Assembly (NCBI RefSeq): GCF_001522545.3
Contig: NC_031799.1
Coordinates: 44,678,981-44,742,980 of the forward strand
Direction: 5' to 3'
Length of the DNA: 64,000 nucleotides
From: Parus major
Lineage: Eukaryota > Chordata > Aves > Passeriformes > Paridae
Shown here in pieces: positions 25,501 to 37,500 of this stretch (positions are counted from its first letter, which is position 1; each line of letters opens with the position of its first letter). The translations under genes were made by a program, and so were the position numbers. Below the pieces are notes generated by a model. It did not search any database and was not told the DNA's origin. It saw only the letters and a list, made by a program, of their open reading frames with translations.

Positions 25501-28500
25501 AGTATTTTAACTTCCTTGGGTGGGAGGAAAGGCTGAATGCCTGAAGGTGTGCCTGTACCTCTGTAATCTGAGAATGCCAGATACAACCCAGCGGCTTTGA
25601 GACTGTTTTCCTTAGTAGCCTCTTTGAGTCTTCAGAATGCTAATGACAGGGTTTATTAGAACAACAACCCCTGAAGGGGAAAGATAATGTTGTGTGGAGG
25701 CAGGACCCACATCCAGCGCCCCAGGGTTCACATGAAGGGCACTACTCCTGACATCTCTGACACTGAAATGAAAAAAGCTTTGCGTTTCTCCATTAGAGAG
25801 GTTATCTAATATATTAGTGCAGCTGTCAAAATCAGCCAGGCCAAAAACTTGTACTGTTTCTGCTCAGGTAATGACAGTCTTATCAGTGTTGGGTTTACCC
25901 ATTACTGCCTTTACTGGGCAGTTAAAGTAGGAAAACTTGTGATGTAATATGTGTTTTGAGCTAGGGGAATTTCAAGTCCTTAATAACTTTTTTTGCTGGA
26001 AAGGAAGGAATTGTTTGTAATGGAAGCAGGTCCAGTAGCAGAGGTGGCTGTGAGTACTGTAGTTCAGATATGACACTGGTAATTCCTTCTTCCTTTACTG
26101 TGACGTAACAACTGCTAGCATAGTCAGACCCTGTGTGAGGATCTTCTTGTCTCATTACCTAAGGCTTTATCAGTGGAAAACTCTCAGTAAAGAGAGTTTT
26201 GGATACCCAGTACCCAGTAGCTAAGGCTTCCTGAATGTAAGCTGTTTCTCTTAACTAATTTTTTTACAAAACAAGCAATATGGTCATGTAAACATATCTT
26301 TTGTGTTGATTTAGTCATAAATTTGCTCTTATGATCAGTGAAAAAGCTTTTTCTATCTTCAGTTTTGGAGATTTCCAGGATGTTTGACTTTGCCTAAGGC
26401 TAAAAATGGGAATCCCTGGGATGAAAAATGCTCACATCTTACATCTAAGAGCCCTAATTTTCAGCAGAAACAGGTAGATGAGTATCTTCTTATCATTTAC
26501 CAAAAAAAAGCCTTCATTTTGACTCATGCAGATTGTAACTCCACATGTTTCTTTTCCATGGTATTAGACCATTTTTCCCATGGTCTACGACTTTGAGAAG
26601 TTACATAGGTGAGTTGATTAGCAAACCACATCACTTTTGAAGAAATGGAAGATCATATTTTTTCCTCCGGAGTGAGTTCAAGTTTGAGGCACTCTTTAAG
26701 TCTTTTCAAGAGAAAGTACTTTCTTGGGCATGGAGAACACCACTTTTCTTCAGTTGTGCCCACCAGATCCTCCTGTTTGGTTCGAGAGTAGTGAAGTATG
26801 ATGCACTAAGGTTTTGTACTAATAAAAGATTTCCAGGAAATTATGTTTTTGTGTGCAAACACTTATCTCAGTAGGATAAAACCTTGGGTTCAAAGTTTAT
26901 GGAGTAATATTTCATTAATATTTCACCTTGTTGGTAATCACAGAAAGAATTTTGTTTGGAGGTCTGCAGTCTGAAAAATACAGGAGGGCATGGGGGGGCT
27001 GTTTGTATGGGATTTGACCTGCAAGCCTGCAGAATTATTTTAATGCAACATGCTTATACCCCTACACCTATTTTGAATTCAGGGGTTCTTCAGGCTGACT
27101 TACAGCATCACTGGTGCACCTCATTCCCTTCAGTTTTTGTCATTTCCCTCTTCCTGCAGTATTAAATTTGTGAGAGTACCAAGCTCTTTGTCCTTTGGTT
27201 TCTGTCTGGTATGTGGACTTTTCTGGACTTGGAAATACTGTAAGAAACAAGAATTTACTGGATTTGGTATTACATGTTTTGCATTTGATGCACTTAAATG
27301 CCAAATTTGGAATTCCAGCCACTTACGACTGATACCTGTTTTGCATATGTTGCTTGGATTATCTAAGGTAACTGTGCAAATTTTCCTCCTCCTGATTCTG
27401 GGAGAAGTGAAGAGAGAGCTCACTACACCTGAGTGCATCGTACTCATGCTTGAAAACAGTGTCTTACTCTTGGAAAGTATGTGCAGAAAGAATATATATG
27501 AAGGAAACTGATTTGTAATTTAATTGATCACATCACCTGTTTTCCTTCTTTTGCTTTGGAGCATAATAAATATTTTGTCTAGTTTGTTTCCTCCCTAATT
27601 GTACTAGCTGGATTAAAATTACTCCAAGTTCTGCATGCTGGTGTGTACTTAAGAAGTATAACTGTGTTTATGTTAAAGGCAAAGTTATGAAGAATGAAAG
27701 CATTTGATAATTGCCATAGGCATTTCCAGGAAGTTTCTAATAATTGTAAGATCCATACCTCTAAAACTTTCTTGAAAATATTTGTTTTAATGACCCATAG
27801 GGTATCTGGCACCAAAAGTCCATTTGAGTGCTTGCAGTCCAAATAAACATCCAGCTTTATGATGTTCCCAGTGGCTGGACTAATTTGTGCTGTTTTGTGA
27901 TTGCAGTGCTATAATTCCGTGTTTTAGCTGTTCCCACAACATTTTGGAAGTCAGCAGTCAAGATCAGGTTTCCTAACAAACAGTTTGGTGTCCTTACATG
28001 TATGTCCAGTGATTCATTGTCTTGGGATGTTTGTAAATGGTGAGGTCTTGACATGTTTTTGGGGTGAATGGGAAGTGCCATTTTCCTACTAAAGAAAGCA
28101 CAGAATTATGTATACTTGGGGGTTTCCTTTTACATAACTCTAAGAGGTCAAAGAACTTTATTTATCTGCTTGGAACAGTCGATTTTATTGAAATTTAGAG
28201 AGGAGTATAGTTTTCATGAGTCTTACAGATTTGGTTTCTGTGAAAAATTAAAATTTAGCAATTTGCTAAATTTCCATTTAGCAAATGGAAACATAACCTT
28301 TGTTTTGTAATATTTCCTAGTTCCTTTCGCTAGACGCAGAAATATTTCATACTCACAATGGCTCAAATTTGGGTTCAGCAATCTCTGCTGAAAGCCACAG
28401 TCATCTAGATAAAAACTTCCCTACTCTGACAGGGTTTTAGAGGCAGCTCTGCATGTGCTGACAGTAAAAGTTTCAATCAGGAGACACAGGTTTTAGGGCA

Positions 28501-31500
28501 GCAGTAGCAGCCCGTGTTCTCCAGGATTGGGTATGGCTGCTGGGGAAGCTCAGAAGCACACAATGCGTGGTCGAGTCTGCAAGTGCACATTGGTCAAACT
28601 GCGTTGTTCTTTGAGCATATTGCCTGTTGTGGTCCCTGCGTGCCATCTCCTTTCAGTGCGGATTAAAGGCCTGGGTCTTATTTACTCTCCAGTAGAGTGC
28701 ATGGCTGAGCTGGTCCACACAACAGCTTCTTAGTTTCTCTTTGAGCTTGAACACAGAAGAATAAAGATTCATGACTCCCCACCCCCTGCCAGAGTAAATT
28801 GACCTCTTGGATGCATCTCTTCACCTAGTGGTGTGAGGATAATGCAGGGCTATGTACAGAAAGAAAAGAGCAGGCTTTCTGATGGGACAGGGCCCAGGGC
28901 CTTTCTTTTGGGGAGCATTCAAGTGTGTTAGGCTGAAACAGAAAACAGGTGAAAGAGGCCTGCACCCTGTCACGTGGCTTGTCATCTAAGTCTCCCTTGC
29001 AGCAATAGCTGCTTGATTTTGGAGCAGTGAATCTTGGAGAGTGAATCTTTCTTGTGTTTCTTAATGTTGTTTTTGGCAATCGGATGTCTCAGCAAGAGTA
29101 CCAGCGAGTGCTCTTTGTGGTTGTTCCCAGTAATTAGTCCAAAGTTCTGACTCTAGAGAGGTTCCTGGTGGGATCCTGTACCTCAAACCCTCACCCTTAT
29201 GCCTTTTTAAATTTAGCATCTCATTTAGTTGTACCTGTAGATCCTCTGGGCCACAAACAAGCTCTGTCTTGCGGAGCATGAATGGCACACTTTTTGGATA
29301 GCACATACTGCATGACCTAACCCTTTACATACCTAGCCTGAGCGGCTCCTGATTGATCGTGTCTCATGAACAATCTAATATCATGTGCCTCTTTGTATTT
29401 GTATGCATCTGTTTTACACATTCATTTAGTCTGTTCTCTCTGGCACAGTATTAGCACATCATTTTTCTCTCATGTGCAGACATAACTCATTGCCTTGGCA
29501 ACAATGAGCAAAGGCACTCTATGAAACTGTGCACAGATAACTGTGATAAAAAAGATATTCTTATCACTGCATTAAATTAAATTAAAAATAAAGAGCCCAG
29601 CTACAGAAAATCACTCAAGCAGGATGACTGGCTGAAATGGGATTCATCCATGTGCTACAGTGATTTCCTACATTCCGCTCTAAATCACTGCTCTGAGCAA
29701 GGATGACTGAAGATAGATGGAGCAGTAGTATGTTTAATGGTGTGGTGTGAGCAGCTATTCAGTAGCTCACTCCTGAAATGCATATAACTGTAAGCTCTTA
29801 AACTTGCCTAAGGAAAATTATTTTAAGACCATATACTGCCCTATAGATTGCTTATCTTTATGCCTTGTCCATTTCCACCTGAAAGATTCAGATTAGGAAA
29901 ATATGAGTTCAGAGACTTGGCACTGTTTTCACTTCTGAAGATGGGATTTGGCCCACGTGTCATTGCCTGCATGAGGTGAATGCCTCATCTGAACTTGAAA
30001 TATATACTGCCTCTATTCTTGTCAGTTGAGAGGAGCTCCTCTACAAGTCCAGGTTGTCTTATCTCCCTGTCATTTACAAGAATTGGATCACCCATTGGAA
30101 GCACCCCTTCCTCTGCTGTGTCGAGGTGGGGAAAGAGAAATGAATTCATCTCCCCTTCCCTTTGCACTTACCTCTCTCTCCTCTGTGTTAAAAGGTGAGA
30201 GGTGGAAACTAGGTCTAGCATCTTATATACCTGGTGTTTGTTTTACAGTAGCTAATGTTACTCAATTGCAATATTTCATTGCAGTAATTTCTGTTCCCTG
30301 TTGCAACTGATCTTTTTTGCTGACATGAGAGAATTCTTGGTTAATTGTACCTGGAGCTGAGCCATTACGAAGCAGCAGTTACCAACAGTATTAGGTTAGG
30401 TCAGCATAATGGTACATAAGCTTTACTCCTGAAGACAAAATTTAATCTGAGGAAGCGGGGCAAAATCCAATTAATGTGTGAGAAAATATGGTACCCAATG
30501 GGTGTGTATTGCAGTATTCAGATAAAAGATTTGACCTAGATTGGTTTATGCTCTAAGGCTCTGGGGGAAAGTTCATGTGCTCAAATGGTACCATCCAACT
30601 CATGCCTTAAGCTGGTACATCATAAGCACTTTGCATGAGAAAATAGAATTTTTGTGCCCCAATTCATTCAGCCTCTTTTAGAATAAAAAGTCATGAATCC
30701 CTTATGTTTACTCTCCTGATACTCTCAGCACTGTTAGAATTCTCTTTATAACTTCTTGCTCTCCCTGGCTACTAGAATTATTCTGTTGGTTCTATTGCCA
30801 TGTATGAACAGTATAAAACTGTTTTTCTGGACTTAACAGTTTTAGCACAGTGTACAGCTGTGTGCAGCTACAGAAGCAAGGGATCACTCTAATGAGTAAT
30901 TTGCCAAAGGCCAATTTTAATTTATGTGGGCTGTTAAATTAAGAAATGTTTTATGAAAGCTGGATCTAGCTGGAACTGATGAAGTGTGCAAGCTCTTTGC
31001 TCTCTCTTTGTTCTCTTTTTCTTCTGCTTCTCAGCAGCCTGGTCTGATGATATGTTAAAGTGATGTTGGAAGACGTTCTTTGAGCAGAGCATCCAGTCAG
31101 GAAAGCTCCTACAGCCTTTGAGTAGTCATTTATTCACTGTGATGCCAAAATACAATCTTACCAGCCACCACATCTGTCTGAGAATGGACAGAAATGTAAA
31201 TCACAGAATTAGGGTAGAACTATATAAGTCTGTCTAAAAATAAGTCAATTTATCAACATAGCTGAAGTCAAGTCTTGCCCCAGTGGGATATAATGAAGAA
31301 ATGAAAGAGGTTGGTCTAAGTCATAGGCTTTTTTTTAGGGTGATTTTCTTTTCTTTGCAGTCGGATTATTCTTAATAATTTAAAAATTGTTAGTGATATT
31401 GAGCAACAGCTCTGTGTCATTATGAGTTTGTTAAAATGTGACCAGATTCTGACCTTCTTTGCATCACCACCAGTCATAGACTCACTGCTGCTCTTGAACA

Positions 31501-34500
31501 GGGGTGTCCAAACTTGATCTCTTATTTCCTCAAGTAATCCACAGTGGCCTGATAATCACAGAACCAGTTAGGCTGAAAAAGACCTCTGAGATTATAAATT
31601 CAACCTTTGACCAACCACCACCATACCAACTAGACTGTGGCACTAAGTGACACATTCAGTCTTTCCTTAAACACTTCCAGGGATGGTGACTCTACCACCT
31701 CCCTGGGCAGGCCCATTATGCAGCTACCTGTGGGGCCAGAGTAATTGCAATCACATCTGCATTTTAGAAAGGCAGGATGTAGTAATTGAAGTGACTTCGG
31801 GATAGTTCAGCAATCGCTTGTTAAGAGATCCTGTGTTTCTGGTGCATGTTGGTGGGGAGTGATAAAGCCCTGCCTGCCTTGAGTGTGGCACACCTCCTGT
31901 GATGAGGAAGGCCTTGGTTGTTGTTCTCCCTCTTTCCATGTGGTTGGTGAGTTCTGATGTCATTTTTCTTTTACTGCAGGTCACTTCATGGGCAACAACA
32001 CAGTGATTGATGTTTTGAGGAGAGAAGGGTACGAGGTAGAACACACTCCAGCTGGACAAGCCATCAACAAGTAATGCATACTTTTACCTAGCTGAGCAGC
32101 CACTGGGGAGGTGGATTTTTAAAAAATTGGGGAGCTTGGAATGGTAGCTGGAACTGTAACTAAGAGTGAGCTTGGCTTTTTCTCTGCTTCCCAGCAGTTT
32201 ACTTTTCTATTCCATGAGCTAGTTTGGAAAGGGGGTTTTATTTGGTTTTGTTTTGGAGGGGTTGTTTGGGGTTTTTTTTGTTTGGTTTTTTGTCTTTTGT
32301 TGTTGGGGTTGGGGGGGGGTGGTTTGTTGGTTTGTTGTTCTTGGTTTTGCGGTGGTTTTTATGTGGCTTTGGGATTAGGTTTTTTTTTTTTTTTTTGGCG
32401 TTTTCAGTTTGGTTTTTGTTTGTTTGGGGTTTTTTGGTATTTTTTTTTTGTTTTGTTGCTGTTCTAGTTGTTGTTAGTAAAATTTCCACCCTTAAGCGTT
32501 TTTAACTCTTAAATGAACAGACACAGAGTATGCATACTTGGTTCATCAGATCTGGATGCTGTCTTGTACCACACAGGCTTCCAGGTTTCTCTTTCCTCTC
32601 TTTCATATGTTTGAGTTCCTGGCATTTTAATAATCCCCTTCTTTCATACTGCTATTTTTTATTCTTTCTGTTTACTTTCTCCCAACCTGGCATCTGATAG
32701 CCCAGAGTCTTTGCAAGCTGTCTTTATGACTGATTGCTCTCATGTCCCCTGCTTTCTTCTGCATTTTTAAGCTAAGGTACTTGTTGTTCTGGTTCATCCT
32801 GCAGCTGTCCTTTGGGATATACCCCTTCTGCCTCTTTTTATCTCTCACTGGATGCTTTTATCCACCTCCATGGTTTCAGTAACTACAGAATTCCAGATAA
32901 TCTCCTCCTCCACTCTCTACCGAGAATTACTTGTGCTTTGACTTACCTCTTCCTGGAATTCTGAGTCTGGAAGGGTCTGCAATCTTTGCTTTCCCCTTCT
33001 CCAGACTCCTACCAAACATGTAGCTGTCAGATATGTTTGCTCTTCACTGCTAAAAAATCACAAAGGAGAAAATTGGAAGTTGATCCTCATTATGATACTG
33101 TTTACCTTTTATCTTCTGTACCAGGCATAGTGTTCCTGTTTACATCTCTGTCCCTCCTCCCCTATGTTTCTGATTTGGACTCTCAGGCAGGACTACCACC
33201 TTTTGATAGGATTTGTGCAGAGAGCACAGTGTTGAGTCTTGGTCTGTGCAAAGGGCTCTACTAGTGCGGTGCAAATTGGTAACAGCTCTTTTTCTCATGC
33301 TCTGATTGTTTGTCTTTCTCTTTATACCACCTTTGCTGTTGTCTGAAAACATAAGATTGAAATTCTGGTATGTCATGTTTCTGCAGTGATTCTTGACATG
33401 GACATGTATCATTAACTCTACATGCACTGGAAAAAACTGATCCAAGACTTAGCCCATGATAATATGAATGACCCTGTTTCTGTCAGGAGACAGGTAGTCT
33501 GACAATGATAAGCACCTGTGCTTAAGCACAGGACTTAATGACTCTATAACACTTGAGTTGTGGTAGAAAATCCAGTGTATCAGTGTTTACACGGATGATT
33601 AAAAAAAAATAAAATAAAACAAAACCCAAAACAGCCTGAACTGAAATTTTCATGTTGTTTTTTTCTTTCAGTAGGTATTCCTAAAAACAGCTATGGCAGG
33701 TTCTTAAAGCTTAAAGAAAGATAGCTTAATAGGTAGTCTGACTGCACACAGTCCAGTCACCTGTGGACTATTTCACTGTTCATAATTGAGACAGGATAAA
33801 AATGCAAGTGGTTGGACTGAGATGGAGGATTTAAATGACTGCTCTAGTGTCAGATAGTAGGAATATTAGTTGGGAGGTCCTAAAATACAAGGAGGAAGTC
33901 TGCAGTCATCTTCTCTCCCTGCAACATAATGTTTCACTGTAGCAGCACAGTCTGCCTCTTCCTGTACTCTGGCTAAACAAAAAGTCCCTTGTGAAGTATG
34001 TTCCTACCTGTTTGTAGGTACCAATAAGGTTTTGGTGAACCACCAATGATTTTGAATGAGGTTGATAACCCAAGGTCCATTCTGCAGCAGTCTCTCTCAT
34101 ATAAACTTCAACATGTGATCATTCTGTTTTTCCTTGCAGCAAATAAGACAAATTTTCTTTGTTTTGCATCTGCTCTCTCGATGTTCTAGTCCACAACTTC
34201 AGTTCCCCTTCTCCAGGAACTATTCTCTATTTGCTTATCAAATAAGTGTGCATACAGTGATTGGCTAGTTGGAAAACTGCACCCATGCTGAAATATGTCT
34301 CCTTCCAAACCACCTCCTTTTCATGCCATTGGAAGCTGACACAGGAGCACAGTTCTGGGAAAGTTACATTGATTAAAGGCAGGTTTCTGCTTGGTGGTCT
34401 GTGGTTTTTGGTTACTTTTCTGAATTTCAGCCCAAGCCAGTCTGCACTTTCATTACAGAAGACTGTTGCATCTCTTCTTTTTATGAAGTAGCCATAAAGA

Positions 34501-37500
34501 TCAGTCAGATATTCCTGCTAGGTTCTCTGTATACACAGAGTGGTTTGAGTTTGTGTTTTTGTCCAAGATGCTCATAAACAAATAAAGAGGGAAAATTGCT
34601 CCAAACAATGAGAAATGTGGGCCAGCAAAGCCATGAGTAAATAGGACACTTCAGACTGCCTGCCTTAGAGCACAGATGAGATGTTGCTTGCTCTAAGAAT
34701 AAAGAAACAGAGCTTCAGTAATCAGAGTGGAACCGATTGTTGTTTTATTCAGTTTTGCAGGAAGCTGAGTAGTCATAGCCCTGAGAGCTTTTTTCTGGAA
34801 GCTCAGCTTTGGGTTTCCAAGATTTGTCTTGTAAGACAGTTTGTACATGCACATAGTCTCAGTGACATATCTCACTTGCTGGAGCTCCTTTGAAATTCCC
34901 AATAATGCTGGCAGCCTAATACTGGATCTGTGCATCTAGAAGGCTAAGGCCTGACTTCCACTTCTTGTTACTTGCTATAAATGTATGCAAAACCTGGTTC
35001 TGCTTATGAGAGAGATGCAATTTCTCAGTTTCCTCCCCTTCATGTAGACCTCCGTACTTGTCTGTAAAACCCACTTAGACCACCATCTCATGTTCCTTTG
35101 TTTACTTTATCTGAGTGTCAAGACAGTATTACACCCTTCTGCAGATCAGCACTGGGAGCCAGTGCCACAATTGTGTGTTGAGCTCTGGTCTCTCATGTGT
35201 GAGACATCCTATGATGCAGTATTTTGTAAAGGCATTCACTGCTTTGAACCATCTGCCCTCATCAAAAAGAAAATGAGAAGAGGGTGAACTTGGTGATGCC
35301 AAAACTAGTCTGCTTTCAGTTGATGCAGACTAGATGGCTCAAAGGATTCCTTAATCATGGAATCATAGAATGTTAGGGATTGGAAAGGACTTCAAAGATC
35401 ATCTAATCCTAATCCCCCTGCCATGGGCAGGGACACCTCCCACTAGACCAGTTTGCTCAAGGTCTTATGCAAACCGGCTTTGGAAACTGCCAGGGTTGGG
35501 GCATCACAACCTCCCTGGGCAACCTATTGCAGTATTTCACCCCCCCTCACAGAAAATAATTTCTTCCTGGCCTAAATTCATCCCTTCTTCAGATTGTATC
35601 TGTTACTTCTGTCACTACAATTCCTCACAAAGAGTCCCTTTCCAGCTTCCCTGTCGGATCCTTCAGGTACTGGGAAGTTGCTATGAGTTCTCTACACAGG
35701 TTTCTCCAGAATGAACTGACCTAGCTTTCTCAATCTGTCTTCTGTCTTGATTTGGAGGTGGTCCAGTCCTCTTAGCAATCTGGTGGCCTCCTCTGTACTC
35801 ACTCCAGCAAGTCCATGCCCTTTTTATGCTGAGGACCCCAGAGCTGGATGCAGGGTTCCAGGTGGGGTCTCACCAGAGCAGAGGGGCAGAATCCCCTCCC
35901 TCCCCTGCTGCCCACGCTGCTTTGGATGCAGCCCAGGATCCCATTGGCTTTCTGGGCTGGGAGGGCACATTTCTGGCTCATGTGTTTTTCATTAACCATC
36001 ACCACAAGTCCCTTCAGCATCCCTTCCCACACTTCTTGGTGTTCATGCCAAACTTGCTGAGAGTGCCTTTGATCCCACTGTCTGTGTCACTGGCAGGTGT
36101 CACTGACAGAGGTCTTGAGCATTGATGGTGCTAGTACTGGCCCTTGAGAGAGACCACTCATCACTGGTTTTCATGTGGACAAGGAGCTGCTGGACACAAT
36201 TGTTTGCATGCAGCCATCCAGCCAGTTCTTCATCCACCAGGCAATCCATCCATCCAGCCTATGTCTGTCTTGTTGGGAGACAAGGATGTCGTGTGGGACA
36301 GTGACAAACACTTTGCCTCAGTCCAGGCAGACAGTGGCAGTTGTTCTGCCACATCCATCAATGCTGCAGCCCCATCAGAGAAGATGATAAAATTTAACAG
36401 GCACTGGTTGCCCTTGGTAAAGCCATGTTGGCCGCTACCAATCACCTCTTTGCTTTTCATAGTTTTCAGGAGAATCTGCTCCATGATCTTGCCTGACACA
36501 GAGGTAGGACTTTTACTTTCTCCTTCTTAAAAATGAGGGTTATATTTCCCTTTTTACAGGTTTTGGGAAGTTTACTTGAGTGCCACAAGTTTTCAAAAAT
36601 GATTAATAGTGGCTTAGAAACTTTTCTGTCAGCTCCCTTAGAACCCACAGATGAATCTCATCCCAAGTACTTGTGCACATTCAGGCTCCTTTTAGATGGT
36701 CTCAAAGCCAATTCTCTCCTACATTGTGCTTAGGATCTTCATTCTCCTATTTGCCTTTCCTGACTTAGGTAGCTTGGCTGGAACACTTGCCATTTAGCAC
36801 TGAGATACAGAGGTCATTGAGAACCTCAGCCTTCTCTGGGTCCAGCATTCAACCAGATTACTGTCAATGGTATTCAAAGGTGGCCTTCAAAGGTGGCAAT
36901 TTTCAAGATGTGTTTCTGTAGCTAGCTTGTTTCTTACCTTCTCTGCCAGTGAGAGTTGCTGATCCAGATCTGGCTTCATCAGCTGGTGTGCTTTAGTTGT
37001 TTTATTTGACCCTTCCCCCTGTCCCCCAAGTTAGTTTGCTCTGGGCAGGAATGTTGAAAGGAATAATCTGGTCTGTGTTCTGCAGTACATCAGACGAGAG
37101 GAGTGTGGTTTGACTCTGACTTAGAAGTGATTCCATTTTTGTCTCTTTCTAGATACGCAAGCTTATTACCAAGAGTTACTCCATCCTTATCCAGACTGCA
37201 TTCTTTGCTCTGATACAGACTGCCTCTTTTCCAATGATTTCTTTTTGCTAAAGAGCACTATTTTGATCACAAAATCAATATTGACTTAACGAAGAGGGAG
37301 CCGGAATACAAGGCAGAAAAATGAGCATCCAGGGAGAAACAGCTATCTTATATGTATGTGCCTTGATAGTATCTGTTACAGGATTTTGCCTCAAAGCTCT
37401 TTTAAATGTTATCTGTGTTCTCTCTTTCCTCCAGCCGAAAATCTCCCAAAACCTTGTTAGCCTTTTCATCATCACACAGTCCCTTTGTCATGCCCCATGA

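Larger units (their letters stand above)
18905..31979 (+). other. TIKI intron, 13.1 kb, phase 1
   Basis: This is the largest complete intron in the window and lies inside the GAGH metal-site motif. It holds a degraded antisense CR1 at about 22748-24020, a CR1 3' fragment at 31556-31735 and two perfect hairpins (22155-22179 and 28251-28288). The AT-rich stretch at about 21000-22180 has G/T-rich DNA near 21050-21110 and several TAATTA-like words. The remainder is unique-looking DNA in which I find no additional exon. Confidence 0.8.
32071..37434 (+). other. TIKI intron, 5.4 kb, phase 2
   Basis: It starts with donor GTAATG and ends with CTCCAG. It holds a G/T-rich tract (32224-32480), an A-rich run near 33600-33632, an 18-bp palindrome (33515-33532) and a long antisense CR1 (about 35352-36990). 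About one third of the intron is therefore CR1-derived. No other coding exon is supported. Confidence 0.85.

Noticed and set aside
27137..27511. A 124-codon + strand frame with hydrophobic segments.
   Set aside because: No recognisable family, no splice or promoter context; consistent with chance in a long intron.
32141..32505. Open frames of up to 108 codons rich in Phe, Gly and Trp (and Lys/Asn/Thr on the complement).
   Set aside because: They arise from the G/T-rich tract, have no family resemblance and lie in an intron.
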